DNA of 23,275 nucleotides from CALFCX01 sp964603025. GTDB lineage: Bacteria; Margulisbacteria; WOR-1; JAKLHX01. This document shows positions 1 through 6,919 of the stretch, in pieces. Every line of letters starts with the position of its first letter. Position 1 is the stretch's first letter. The position numbers and the translations under genes are program-made. The DNA is taken from the NCBI GenBank assembly GCA_964603025.1, contig CAZRTO010000018.1, positions 1 through 23,275 on the forward strand, in the 5' to 3' direction. The notes under the pieces are model-generated. The model was not told the DNA's origin and ran no database searches. It worked only from the letters and a program-made list of their open reading frames with translations.

Positions 1-246
1 GGTTATGAACCTTAAGTCGGCGGCCATGGGCTGTATGCGCGCTATGAGTGTTACGCATTTGTCGTCTATCAGCAGCTCTAGATCATCAATATCGTTATCA
101 TATTCCACAACCTCTCTGGACAGCTTTTCATCCCTGTTCTTGAGGGCATCTATGCTCTTGCGAATAGAGGCCTGCACCATATTGCCCATCTTGAGTATCA
201 GATCGTTCAGCTCCAGCAATTCGCTCTCAAAACTTCTTTCTATCAT
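1..246 (-). CDS. phoU: PhoU phosphate signalling protein, N-terminal part (runs off window)
   Basis: The 82 visible codons begin MIERSFESELLELNDLILKM and end at the window edge with MAADLRFIT, the conserved PhoU motif at the end of the first three-helix half-repeat. PhoU links the Pst transporter to the PhoR/PhoB two-component system and restrains phosphate uptake, acting in the cytoplasm at the membrane. The ATG at 246 was chosen because a purine-rich ribosome-binding site (AGGAAGAGAG) lies just upstream. It is the last gene of the pst operon, separated from the upstream pstB by an 83-base spacer holding a nested palindrome. About two thirds of the protein is outside the window, so integrity cannot be judged. 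Confidence 0.93.
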   Translation of the reverse strand, partial: MIERSFESELLELNDLILKMGNMVQASIRKSIDALKNRDEKLSREVVEYDNDIDDLELLIDDKCVTLIARIQPMAADLRFIT

Positions 247-268
247 GTCTCTCTTCCTTTCTTTGTTC

Positions 269-332
269 TAACCCCCTCTTCCGCTTCGCTCCTTCTCCCC
301 CTTGCCAAGGGGGAGAGTTGGAGAGGGGGTTA
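269..332. repeat. Nested palindromic element between pstB and phoU
   Basis: An 11-bp perfect inverted repeat (TAACCCCCTCT at 269-279, AGAGGGGGTTA at 322-332) encloses a 9-bp perfect stem (295-303 with 307-315, loop GCC). The right arm supplies the TAA stop codon of the upstream pstB. There is no T-run on the transcribed strand after the hairpin, so it is not a classical terminator. It may be a dispersed REP-like palindrome, or an RNA hairpin that tunes phoU expression or protects mRNA ends. Whether it recurs in the genome cannot be seen here. Confidence 0.7.
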
Positions 333-1085
333 ACCATACCTTCCAGTAATATACTCCTCCGTCCTCTTGTCCGCGGGAGCGGTGAATATCCTGTCCGTTT
401 CAGAGAATTCTATCAATTCCCCGAGCAAAAAGAAACCCGTCCGGTCGGACACGCGCGCCGCCTGCTGCATATTGTGCGTGACGATCAAAATAGTATAGTC
501 CTGCTTGAGGTGCTTCATCAGGTCCTCGATCCTTTGTATGGCCACTGGATCCAGAGCCGAGCAAGGCTCATCCATTAGCAGTATCTCCGGTTTGACCGCG
601 ACCAGTCTAGCTATACAGAGCCGCTGCTGCTGCTCGAGCGTGAGAGAGAGGGCGTTCTTGTGCAGCTTGTCCTTGAACTCATCCCACAAAAGCACCTTTT
701 CAAGAGAGTTCTTGACTATTTCCTTCAATTCCTCGCCGCGCGCCATGCGGTGGATCTTGGGACCAAAAGCTACGTTCTCGAATATGGAAAGCGGAAAAGG
801 ATTGGGACGCTGGAATACCATTCCCACCTTTTTTCTCAGATCGACAAGGTCTGTGCAATCATTATTGATCTCGGCCCCGTCTATTTTTATGCTGCCTTCG
901 GTCCTTGTGCCGGGAATCAGATCGTTCATCCTGTTAAGACAGCGTAAAAATGTGGATTTCCCGCAGCCCGAAGGCCCTATAAGCGCGGTGATCTCGCGCC
1001 CGAGTATGTCAACGTCGACTTTTGAGAGCGCTTTGAAAGCTCCGTAATAAAAATCCAGGCCCTTTGCTTCTATGGTCTTTTGCAT
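330..1085 (-). CDS. pstB: PstB phosphate ABC transporter ATPase, copy 1 (degenerate signature motif)
   Basis: This 251-residue cytoplasmic ATPase would energise phosphate import through PstC/PstA. Visible motifs are Walker A GPSGCGKST (37-45), Q-loop glutamine Q92 in FQRPNPFP, Walker B LLMDE with catalytic E173, D-loop SALDP and switch histidine H204 in VTHN. The ABC signature, normally LSGGQ, reads LTLEQ (148-152). The flanking QQQRLCIAR is intact, so this is substitution rather than frameshift. I start at the ATG at 1085, one base after the stop of the upstream pstB copy. A longer reading from 1115 adds ten residues that overlap that gene and do not resemble PstB. With a non-consensus signature a homodimer would have two poor sites. 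The natural partner is the adjacent copy 2. Confidence 0.95.
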   Translation of the reverse strand: MQKTIEAKGLDFYYGAFKALSKVDVDILGREITALIGPSGCGKSTFLRCLNRMNDLIPGTRTEGSIKIDGAEINNDCTDLVDLRKKVGMVFQRPNPFPLSIFENVAFGPKIHRMARGEELKEIVKNSLEKVLLWDEFKDKLHKNALSLTLEQQQRLCIARLVAVKPEILLMDEPCSALDPVAIQRIEDLMKHLKQDYTILIVTHNMQQAARVSDRTGFFLLGELIEFSETDRIFTAPADKRTEEYITGRYG

Positions 1086-1086
1086 T

Positions 1087-1839
1087 TTATCCGAACTTTC
1101 CAGTAATATAATCATTTGTCCTGCCGTCTGAAGGCGCCGTGAATATTCTGCCGGTCTCGTCCACTTCGACCAGCTCCCCCATCAGAAAGAACGCCGTCCT
1201 ATCGGAAACACGGGCGGATTGCTTCGTATTGTTGGTCACAAGCACCTGTGTATATTTTTTCTTGAGTTCCCTCATCGCATCCTCCACCTTGGCGGTAGAG
1301 ATCGGATCAAGTCCTGAGCACGGCTCATCGTATATGATCACTTCGGGCTCTACCGCAAGCGTCCGCGATATGCAAAGCCGCTGCTGCTGCCCTCCCGAGA
1401 GATTGAAAGCCGGAGTATCAAGCCTGTCTTTTACCTCTTCCCACAGGTACGAGGCCTTAAGGCATCGTTCAACTATTTCCGCGAGAGCGCTTTTATTCTT
1501 TATGCCATGCAGCCTTGGCCCGTAAGCCACATTGTCAAATATGGACATCGGAAGCGGCAGGGGAAGGGCATAGACCATGCCTACCTTGCGGCGCAGGGCC
1601 AGCAGCTTGACATCAGAATATATGTTCATGTTGTCGAGCAGCACGGTGCCGCGCACTTTGGCATGCGGGATGCGGTCTATCATCCTGTTCAGGACCTGAA
1701 GAAAGGTGGTTTTGCCGCTGCGGGAAGGGCCTATAACCCCTAATATTTCCCTATCGAAAATATCGATGTTGATCCCATCCAGGGCTTTTTCCCCGTCATA
1801 GTGAACGCTCAAGTCCCGGACAGATATCTTTTTCACCAC
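1087..1839 (-). CDS. pstB: PstB phosphate ABC transporter ATPase, copy 2 (degenerate Q-loop and H-loop)
   Basis: This 250-residue PstB paralogue lies directly downstream of pstA. Walker A is GPSRSGKTT (37-45), the signature LSGGQ is intact (147-151), and Walker B is followed by catalytic E172. The Q-loop glutamine is alanine (GMVYALPLP, A91), and the switch histidine is asparagine (LVTNN, N203). These are the cis-acting residues that sense the gamma-phosphate and communicate with the permease. The start is GTG at 1839, overlapping the pstA stop by seven bases, with ribosome-binding site GGAAGAGG a few bases upstream, so translational coupling is likely. Its losses complement those of copy 1: a heterodimer would pair this LSGGQ with copy 1's complete nucleotide-binding face. 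The reading frame is fully open, arguing against a pseudogene. Confidence 0.95.
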   Translation of the reverse strand: MVKKISVRDLSVHYDGEKALDGINIDIFDREILGVIGPSRSGKTTFLQVLNRMIDRIPHAKVRGTVLLDNMNIYSDVKLLALRRKVGMVYALPLPLPMSIFDNVAYGPRLHGIKNKSALAEIVERCLKASYLWEEVKDRLDTPAFNLSGGQQQRLCISRTLAVEPEVIIYDEPCSGLDPISTAKVEDAMRELKKKYTQVLVTNNTKQSARVSDRTAFFLMGELVEVDETGRIFTAPSDGRTNDYITGKFG

Positions 1840-2684
1840 ATTTTCCTCTTCCTGAATTTGGCCCTTATCAAGGCTGCCGAAATATTCATGATGAAGACGA
1901 TCAAGATCAGCACAAGCACTGTCCCGTACTGTATCCTGACCGGAACATTGGGCACCTGAGTAGAAAGCACATATATGTGATAAGGCAGCGCCATCACCTG
2001 GTCATAGACGGACCTGGGAAGGAACGGCAGATAGAACGCTGCTACGGTGAACAGTATCGGAGCTGTCTCTCCGGCGGCGCGGGACAGACCTAGAATGGTC
2101 CCGGTCATTATTCCCGGTATGGCGTTGGGCAGCACTACGTTCCTTACCGTCTGCCAGCGCGAAGCGCCCAGAGAATAGCTAACCTCTCTGAACGACTTGG
2201 GCACCGAATTGAGAGCCTCCTTGCTGGCAGTGATTATTACCGGGAGCGTCATGATCGAAAGAGTGAGCGAGCCTGAAAGGATGGATGTTCCGAAATTAAG
2301 CAGCATCACGAACAATCCGACCCCGAAAAGGCCGTACACGATAGAAGGGACTCCGGCAAGATTGATAATGGCTATGTCTATCAGCCGCGTCAGCCAGTTC
2401 TCCCGGGCGTACTCGGTCAGATATATCGCCGCGAGTATCCCCAGGGGCAGGGAAAAGACCGCCGTGCCCAGAACAAGATAAAGCGTCCCCACTATCGCCG
2501 GAAATATCCCCCCGCTGGTCATTCCGGCCCTCGGAGCGCTGAATATGAATTCGGGCGTTATCGCCTGAAGTCCGTGCACAAGTATGAGAATGAAAATAAG
2601 GACCACAGGCACGACCACCGCCACTGTCGCGGCGCCCAGCAAAAAGAACACTATTTTTTGTACCGTCCTTGGGTTGCCCATCAT
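1833..2684 (-). CDS. pstA: PstA phosphate ABC transporter permease
   Basis: An inner-membrane permease of 283 residues that pairs with PstC to form the phosphate channel. It has a strongly hydrophobic N-terminal segment (roughly residues 10-37), further membrane spans, and the cytoplasmic EAA coupling loop at SYSLGASRWQTVRNVVLP that docks onto the ATPases. The start overlaps the pstC stop in an ATGA arrangement. Two consecutive ATG codons (2684 and 2681) follow the ribosome-binding site GGAAGAGGAG, so the exact start is uncertain by one codon. The length is normal for the family and nothing is missing. It is the third gene of the operon. Confidence 0.96.
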   Translation of the reverse strand: MMGNPRTVQKIVFFLLGAATVAVVVPVVLIFILILVHGLQAITPEFIFSAPRAGMTSGGIFPAIVGTLYLVLGTAVFSLPLGILAAIYLTEYARENWLTRLIDIAIINLAGVPSIVYGLFGVGLFVMLLNFGTSILSGSLTLSIMTLPVIITASKEALNSVPKSFREVSYSLGASRWQTVRNVVLPNAIPGIMTGTILGLSRAAGETAPILFTVAAFYLPFLPRSVYDQVMALPYHIYVLSTQVPNVPVRIQYGTVLVLILIVFIMNISAALIRAKFRKRKMW

Positions 2685-3550
2685 CTCCTCTTCCTGTGAA
2701 GGAACATATCAGCAGCGAGATTGATGAAAAAAGTAATGACAAAAAGGACAAAACCTATTCCAAAAAGCGCGTAGTAGTGCATACTGCCCTGGATAACCTC
2801 TCCCATTTCGGCAGCTATGGTAGCCGTAAGAGTGCGCACCGGCTGAAGTATGCTTGACGGGATGACCGCGGCATTTCCCGTGATCATCAGTACGGCCATC
2901 GTCTCCCCTATCACCCTGCCTATGCCCAGCATGACAGCCGCCATTATTCCCGAGGACGCCGCCGGAAGTATGACCCTGCGTATCGTCTGAAGATGCGTGG
3001 CCCCCAGCGCCAGAGACCCTTCCTTATAGCTTTTTGGCACCGAAGTGATCGCGTCCTCTATTATCGACACTATGGTCGGCATGGCCATGAACGCGAGCAT
3101 TATCGATCCGGCAAGCGCCGTAAGTCCGCTCGGAAGATTGAACAGGTTCTTTATGAAAGGCGCAAGGACCACTATCCCTATGAAGCCGAGCACTATGCTC
3201 GGAATGGCCGCCAAAAGTTCTATGCCCGTTTTAAGGATCTCCTTGAACCATCCCGGCGCGACCTCGGATATGTATATGGCCGCCGCAAGCCCGACCGGCA
3301 CCGCAATGACTATAGCCCCGAGCGTGACAAGAAAAGAGCCCATTAAGAGAGGAAGGAACCCGAACTTAGGGGGATGAGATATCGGATACCAGTCGCGTCC
3401 GAGGATAATGCCGAAAATATTGTTGGCCGCGAAGAAACTTACGCTCTCTTTTATTAAAAAGAGGAATATCAGCACCACCACTACCACGGCTGTTATGCCG
3501 CTTAAAAAAATCGCCTTTTCTATAAAGGCCTCAAAGGTTCTCTTTATCAT
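2681..3550 (-). CDS. pstC: PstC phosphate ABC transporter permease
   Basis: A 289-residue inner-membrane permease. It has an N-terminal membrane span (about residues 12-35), the PstC-typical region GRDWYPISHPPKFGFLPLL, and the EAA coupling loop SLALGATHLQTIRRVILP. I start at the ATG at 3550, giving MIKRTFEAF and a four-base ATGA overlap with the end of pstS. An upstream in-frame start at 3775 would add 75 polar residues that are only the shadow of the pstS coding frame. The tight overlaps across pstS, pstC, pstA and pstB indicate one polycistronic message with coupled translation. Confidence 0.96.
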   Translation of the reverse strand: MIKRTFEAFIEKAIFLSGITAVVVVVLIFLFLIKESVSFFAANNIFGIILGRDWYPISHPPKFGFLPLLMGSFLVTLGAIVIAVPVGLAAAIYISEVAPGWFKEILKTGIELLAAIPSIVLGFIGIVVLAPFIKNLFNLPSGLTALAGSIMLAFMAMPTIVSIIEDAITSVPKSYKEGSLALGATHLQTIRRVILPAASSGIMAAVMLGIGRVIGETMAVLMITGNAAVIPSSILQPVRTLTATIAAEMGEVIQGSMHYYALFGIGFVLFVITFFINLAADMFLHRKRR

Positions 3551-4419
3551 TTCTCGCTCAAAGGGACAAATCCCGTCCCCGTTATTATCTTCTGGCCGCG
3601 CGGGCTCATGGCAAAATCGATGAACTCGCTCACCTGTCCTTCGGGAGTCCCGTTGGTATAGAAGAACAGAGTCCTGGATACGGGATACTGCCCTGAAGAA
3701 GCCGTCTTGACCGTCGGCAGAACATAGGGATATCCTGGCCCTTTGGATATAGCGACCAGCTTGGTCCTCTCGCAAGCGTAGCCAAGCCCGATGTAGCCTA
3801 TGGCCTCGGGATTGGCGGAAACTTCTTCAACAATAGCCTGTGTAGAGGGCATCATGAGCACGCTGCTGGCAAATTCCTCTTTAGATCTTTTGTTGCCTTT
3901 CTTGATGATATCTTCAAGAAAGAATATGTGAGTCCCTGAATTCCTGTCCCTGGAAAGCGCGACTATCCTGCGGTCCGGTCCGCCGAGCTGCTTCCACGAA
4001 GTTATCCTGCCTGAAAAGATGCCGGCGAGCTCGTCTTTTGTGAGCCTAGTGACCGGGTTGGAGGGCGCGACCACGATAGCGATCCCGTCGCTGGCTATGT
4101 GTATCTCGTTGGGCTCCACTCCCCTTTCACGGGCCATCTCGATCTCATAGCCCGTCATATCCCTTGAGCAGAGCGTTATATCCGAAGTCCCGCTGATCAG
4201 CGCGGCAACTCCGGTACCGGATCCCCCTCCGGTAATGGCTATATAGGTATCCGAATGGTCTGTGGAAAAATCCTCGACAAGGGCCTGAGCCATGTTGACC
4301 ATGGTATCGGAGCCTTTTATCTGAATGATACGGCTCTTTTGTCCGCAGCCAAAAAGGAATGAAAAAAGTAGCACCGCTACGGATATCGGGACGACTGCTT
4401 TCGCAGGTATTATTCTCAT
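3547..4419 (-). CDS. pstS: PstS phosphate-binding lipoprotein
   Basis: A 290-residue high-affinity phosphate-binding protein. The N-terminus has a basic start, a hydrophobic stretch and a lipobox-like FLFGC ending at Cys25, so it is probably lipid-anchored outside the cytoplasmic membrane. Family motifs visible are IKGSDTMVNMAQ, ITGGGSGTGVAALISGTSDI, a SRDRNSGTHIFFLE phosphate-contact segment, and the C-terminal FVPL. It is the first gene of the operon and hands phosphate to PstC/PstA. The ATG at 4419 is 21 bases downstream of a perfect TATAAT. No clear Shine-Dalgarno is visible and I could not recognise a Pho box. Confidence 0.96.
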   Translation of the reverse strand: MRIIPAKAVVPISVAVLLFSFLFGCGQKSRIIQIKGSDTMVNMAQALVEDFSTDHSDTYIAITGGGSGTGVAALISGTSDITLCSRDMTGYEIEMARERGVEPNEIHIASDGIAIVVAPSNPVTRLTKDELAGIFSGRITSWKQLGGPDRRIVALSRDRNSGTHIFFLEDIIKKGNKRSKEEFASSVLMMPSTQAIVEEVSANPEAIGYIGLGYACERTKLVAISKGPGYPYVLPTVKTASSGQYPVSRTLFFYTNGTPEGQVSEFIDFAMSPRGQKIITGTGFVPLSEK

Positions 4420-4440
4420 CGTGTTTACAATCCCGAAACA

Positions 4441-4446
4441 ATTATA
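4441..4446 (-). promoter_or_regulatory. Candidate -10 element of the pst operon
   Basis: The minus strand reads TATAAT here, 21 bases upstream of the pstS ATG, which would give a leader of about 15 nucleotides. No convincing -35 (TTGACA-like) lies at 16-18 bp. The region between pstS and the divergent gene at 4529 is only 109 bp and must hold both promoters. Confidence 0.55.
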
Positions 4447-4509
4447 TCATTGTCGGGCGCGGCAAGTCAGTACGGCAAAAACAGGGCCAAAGCTGCCGCA
4501 GGGCTTTTA

Positions 4510-4518
4510 TGCTAAAAT
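4510..4518 (+). promoter_or_regulatory. Candidate extended -10 of the 4529 gene
   Basis: TGCTAAAAT is an extended -10 (TG, one base, TAAAAT) ending ten bases before the ATG at 4529. The transcript would begin only a few bases before the start codon. There is no Shine-Dalgarno, consistent with a leaderless or nearly leaderless message. Confidence 0.45.
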
Positions 4519-4528
4519 TGACTTACTT

Positions 4529-5293
4529 ATGAAAATAGCTGCTGCGGCGCTGACGGCCGCATGTTTTTTTCTCTCTCTTCAGGCAAATTTACCTGCTCAG
4601 GATTACGACGGCATCTGGTTCCTGGGCTTTAACATGAAGAAAGAGCTCTTTTCCGGAAATGGCGGGAGATCCCTGCGCCAGGCGGTGAATCATGCCATAA
4701 ACAGGTCCTACATATGCAAAGAAATGATCGGCGATGATAACGTCCCTACGGGGATATTCCCTCCGGGACTTCCGGGACGGGACCCGACAATAAAAGGGTA
4801 TTCATATTCCAGAGAGCGCGCACGCAACATGATCGGGGCTTCAGGCAAACGCCTCAAGACCATTGTGCTCCTGCACACTGACGGGCAAAAGACGGTCAGC
4901 GTAGCCCGCGCAATAAAAAGAGACCTGTCATCGGCAGGGATAGACATCTCGCTCAGACAGATAAGCTATGAAGAGGACGATACCTGGGAGAGGGAATTGT
5001 CCGCGGGCAGCGCCCATATGTTCCTTATGGGATACAAAGTCCCTCCGCAGCCTTTTGAAAGGAACGATCCGCAGTCAAGAAGCGAAAAACTGCTGTACGA
5101 GCTTTTCCATTCCAAAGGAGAAGCCAACATGTTCTTCTTAAAGAACCAAGAGATAGACGCTATAATTGATATGATATCGGCCACTCCGTCAAAGGAAGCG
5201 GCCCTTAAAGAAAGGCTGATGAACAAGGCCGACAGGATGCTCTTCTATGATCCGGTCACGGTCAATCTTTTTTACATCAGAGAGCTTCAGTAA
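4529..5293 (+). CDS. Half-length oligopeptide/dipeptide-binding-type solute-binding protein
   Basis: A 254-residue predicted exported protein. The start MKIAAAALTAACFFLSLQA is a signal peptide; Cys12 is not in a lipobox position. The mature part opens at once with WFLGFNMKKELF and RSLRQAVNHAINRSYICKEM, the SBP_bac_5 (OppA/DppA) segment found near the middle of full-length members. It continues with FPPGLPGRDP and a YSYSRERARNMI lobe-entry helix, and ends with the family's C-terminal pattern (FLKNQEIDAIIDMI ... ADRMLFYDPVTVNLFY). Full members are about 500-550 residues, so the first lobe is absent while the signal peptide is kept. I start at 4529; an earlier in-frame ATG would run through the divergent pstS region. 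No permease or ATPase of this family is nearby. Ligand unknown. Confidence 0.8.
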   Translation: MKIAAAALTAACFFLSLQANLPAQDYDGIWFLGFNMKKELFSGNGGRSLRQAVNHAINRSYICKEMIGDDNVPTGIFPPGLPGRDPTIKGYSYSRERARNMIGASGKRLKTIVLLHTDGQKTVSVARAIKRDLSSAGIDISLRQISYEEDDTWERELSAGSAHMFLMGYKVPPQPFERNDPQSRSEKLLYELFHSKGEANMFFLKNQEIDAIIDMISATPSKEAALKERLMNKADRMLFYDPVTVNLFYIRELQ

Positions 5294-5830
5294 ATGCACA
5301 GATACGCGGATGATAACAGGGAAAACTTCGGGATGTTAAGGCCGAGGGAATATGCCAGTTCCGTCTTCACCATGGACATAGACAGGCTCTACCGGCAGGG
5401 AATAAGAGGATTCATAGTTGATCTCGACGACACGCTGATCCCCAGGCACGAATACAAGATCCCTTTCTCTATATACAGCTGGGTCGAAAAGGTCAAGGAA
5501 CGGGGAATAAAGATATGCATAGTGTCCAACGGCGGCAGTTCTAAAAGGGTCGAATATATCTCCGAGAGCCTTAATATAAGAGGCTTTTCCCTTTCGTTCA
5601 AACCTCTGCCGTTCGCCTTTAAAAAAGCCCTGTCCCACCTGGGAACATCCCCCGACCGGACGGCAGTGATAGGAGACCAGATAATAACGGACATCCTGGG
5701 AGGAAACCTTATAGGTGCTTATACGATCCTCGTAAAACCTGTCTCAAAAGAAGTGTCTCTCCTCAGGATGCCGATGAGGTACTTAGAGGACGGCTTGCTC
5801 AAAATGCTCAGCCTTGAGATAGATTCTTAA
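5294..5830 (+). CDS. yqeG: YqeG-type HAD-superfamily phosphatase
   Basis: A 178-residue soluble protein. The HAD nucleophile motif FIVDLDDTLIP lies near residues 40-50, motif II is CIVSNGG, and motif IV is VIGDQIITDILGGN. The subtype is HAD IIIA (YqeG/PGP phosphatase-like), whose bacterial members usually begin LLKPDEYVxSI; here LRPREYASSVFTMD fits. The ATG directly abuts the preceding TAA, so translational coupling is plausible. A second start at 5333 (MLRPREY) would match YqeG relatives better and cannot be excluded. The physiological substrate of bacterial YqeG is unsettled. The last 23 bases overlap the 3' end of ruvA on the other strand. Confidence 0.88.
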   Translation: MHRYADDNRENFGMLRPREYASSVFTMDIDRLYRQGIRGFIVDLDDTLIPRHEYKIPFSIYSWVEKVKERGIKICIVSNGGSSKRVEYISESLNIRGFSLSFKPLPFAFKKALSHLGTSPDRTAVIGDQIITDILGGNLIGAYTILVKPVSKEVSLLRMPMRYLEDGLLKMLSLEIDS

Positions 5831-6416
5831 GCGAATACCTTATCAGGTCCTCGACAGAGGCGCCCGCCGCAAGTTCTTTCACGCCTTTTGAAACTGTCTT
5901 TCTTGCTTCCTTGGAGCCGTAGCCCAGCGCCATGAGGGCAGAAACCGCGTCCTTTAAGAGCGGGGTATCGTCCGCGGGATCAAATATACCGCTTGACGCG
6001 TCCAGGGAATATGATCTGGATATCTTTTCCTTAAGTTCGACCACCACTCTCTGGGCCGTTTTTTTGCCGATGCCCGGAGCGGAGGAAAGCATTTCGACAT
6101 CGGCTTTGGCGATGGCCGTGACAAGGGCATTAAGTTCAAAAGAAGAGACTATGTTCATCGCGCCTTTTGGCCCGATCCCCGAAACGGACAGAAGCTGAAG
6201 GAACAGGTTTTTTTCCTCCTTTGAAGAGAACCCAAAAAGCTGCATGGCGTCTTCCTTGACGTTCAGGTAAGTAAGGACCCTTATTTTCTGGCCTTTTTGG
6301 GGGAGCCCTCTCGCCACCGCGGACGTAACAGTGATGCCGTAGCCTACTCCGCTTACATTCACGTCGATCTTATCTTCGCCCGCACTTTCAAGAACTCCTT
6401 CTATGAAGGTTATCAT
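5808..6416 (-). CDS. ruvA: RuvA Holliday-junction-binding protein
   Basis: A 202-residue protein that binds four-way DNA junctions as a tetramer and recruits the RuvB motor. It has an N-terminal OB-fold (MITFIEGVLESAGEDKIDV...), two helix-hairpin-helix motifs (SVSGIGPKGA and SAPGIGKKTAQRV), an acidic/flexible linker, and the C-terminal RuvB-contacting domain (KDAVSALMALGYGSKEA). I start at the ATG at 6416, which overlaps the ruvC stop as ATGA; an earlier in-frame start would extend into ruvC. Full family length. No ruvB follows: the gene meets yqeG tail to tail. Confidence 0.97.
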   Translation of the reverse strand: MITFIEGVLESAGEDKIDVNVSGVGYGITVTSAVARGLPQKGQKIRVLTYLNVKEDAMQLFGFSSKEEKNLFLQLLSVSGIGPKGAMNIVSSFELNALVTAIAKADVEMLSSAPGIGKKTAQRVVVELKEKISRSYSLDASSGIFDPADDTPLLKDAVSALMALGYGSKEARKTVSKGVKELAAGASVEDLIRYSLKNLSQG

Positions 6417-6898
6417 CTCTTCTCCTCGAATTTCCTGGAATTTATATGGCATATCGCGATCGCGAGGGCATCCGCCGCGTCATCCGGCTTGGGGGCCTCT
6501 TTGCATCCGAGTATGTTCTTTACCATATACTGAACTTGTTTTTTGTCGGCCTTGCCGTATCCGGTAAGAGCCATTTTAACCTGTAGCGGTGTGTATTCGG
6601 ATATTTTTAGCCCGGCCTGGGAAGCGGTAAGGAGTATCACGCCCCTGGCCTCTCCGACCTTGATAGCGGTCTTGGCGTTTGAACAAAAGAACAGCTGTTC
6701 AACCGCGACATTCTCCGGATTGTACCTGTCGATCACGTCTTTTAGTCCGGCTGAGATCATTTTGAGCCGCTCCGGCATCCCCAGCCCCGCGGGTGTCTTG
6801 ATGCAGCCGTAATCTATGAGAGAGAGATTCTTGTCTGTCTCATCCACTATGCCAAAACCCGTCGTCGCCGTTCCCGGGTCTATTCCGAGAGTTCTCAT
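6413..6898 (-). CDS. ruvC: RuvC Holliday-junction resolvase
   Basis: A 161-residue endonuclease that nicks Holliday junctions symmetrically at the end of recombinational repair. The RNase H-like fold starts with GIDPGTATTGFGI (catalytic D7), followed by VEQLFF (E67) and DDAADALAIAICH (D140, D143), so all four acidic metal ligands are present. It is the first gene of a ruvC-ruvA pair. A TATAAT lies exactly six bases upstream of the ATG, so the message probably begins at or next to the start codon. No Shine-Dalgarno is present. Confidence 0.97.
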   Translation of the reverse strand: MRTLGIDPGTATTGFGIVDETDKNLSLIDYGCIKTPAGLGMPERLKMISAGLKDVIDRYNPENVAVEQLFFCSNAKTAIKVGEARGVILLTASQAGLKISEYTPLQVKMALTGYGKADKKQVQYMVKNILGCKEAPKPDDAADALAIAICHINSRKFEEKR

Positions 6899-6910
6899 GA
6901 CGGAATTATA
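6899..6910 (-). promoter_or_regulatory. Leaderless-type promoter of ruvC
   Basis: The minus strand reads TATAAT (6910 to 6905), six bases, then the ruvC ATG. A start of transcription 6-7 bases after the -10 would fall on the A of ATG. The same spacing is seen for rluD, glcD and the Pif1-like helicase. Confidence 0.6.
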
Positions 6911-6919
6911 TCATTTATT

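Noticed and set aside
330..1085. PstB copy 1 as a decaying pseudogene
   Set aside because: The frame is open at full length and every motif except the signature is intact, which is not random decay. The complementary changes in the neighbour favour specialisation.
3551..3775. Extended N-terminus of PstC (75 residues)
   Set aside because: It overlaps pstS in another frame, is polar and unlike PstC; the ATGA overlap at 3550 is the natural start.
4420..4528. Pho box operator in the pstS upstream region
   Set aside because: No pair of CTGTCAT-like direct repeats at 11-bp spacing could be recognised, so PhoB control is not claimed.
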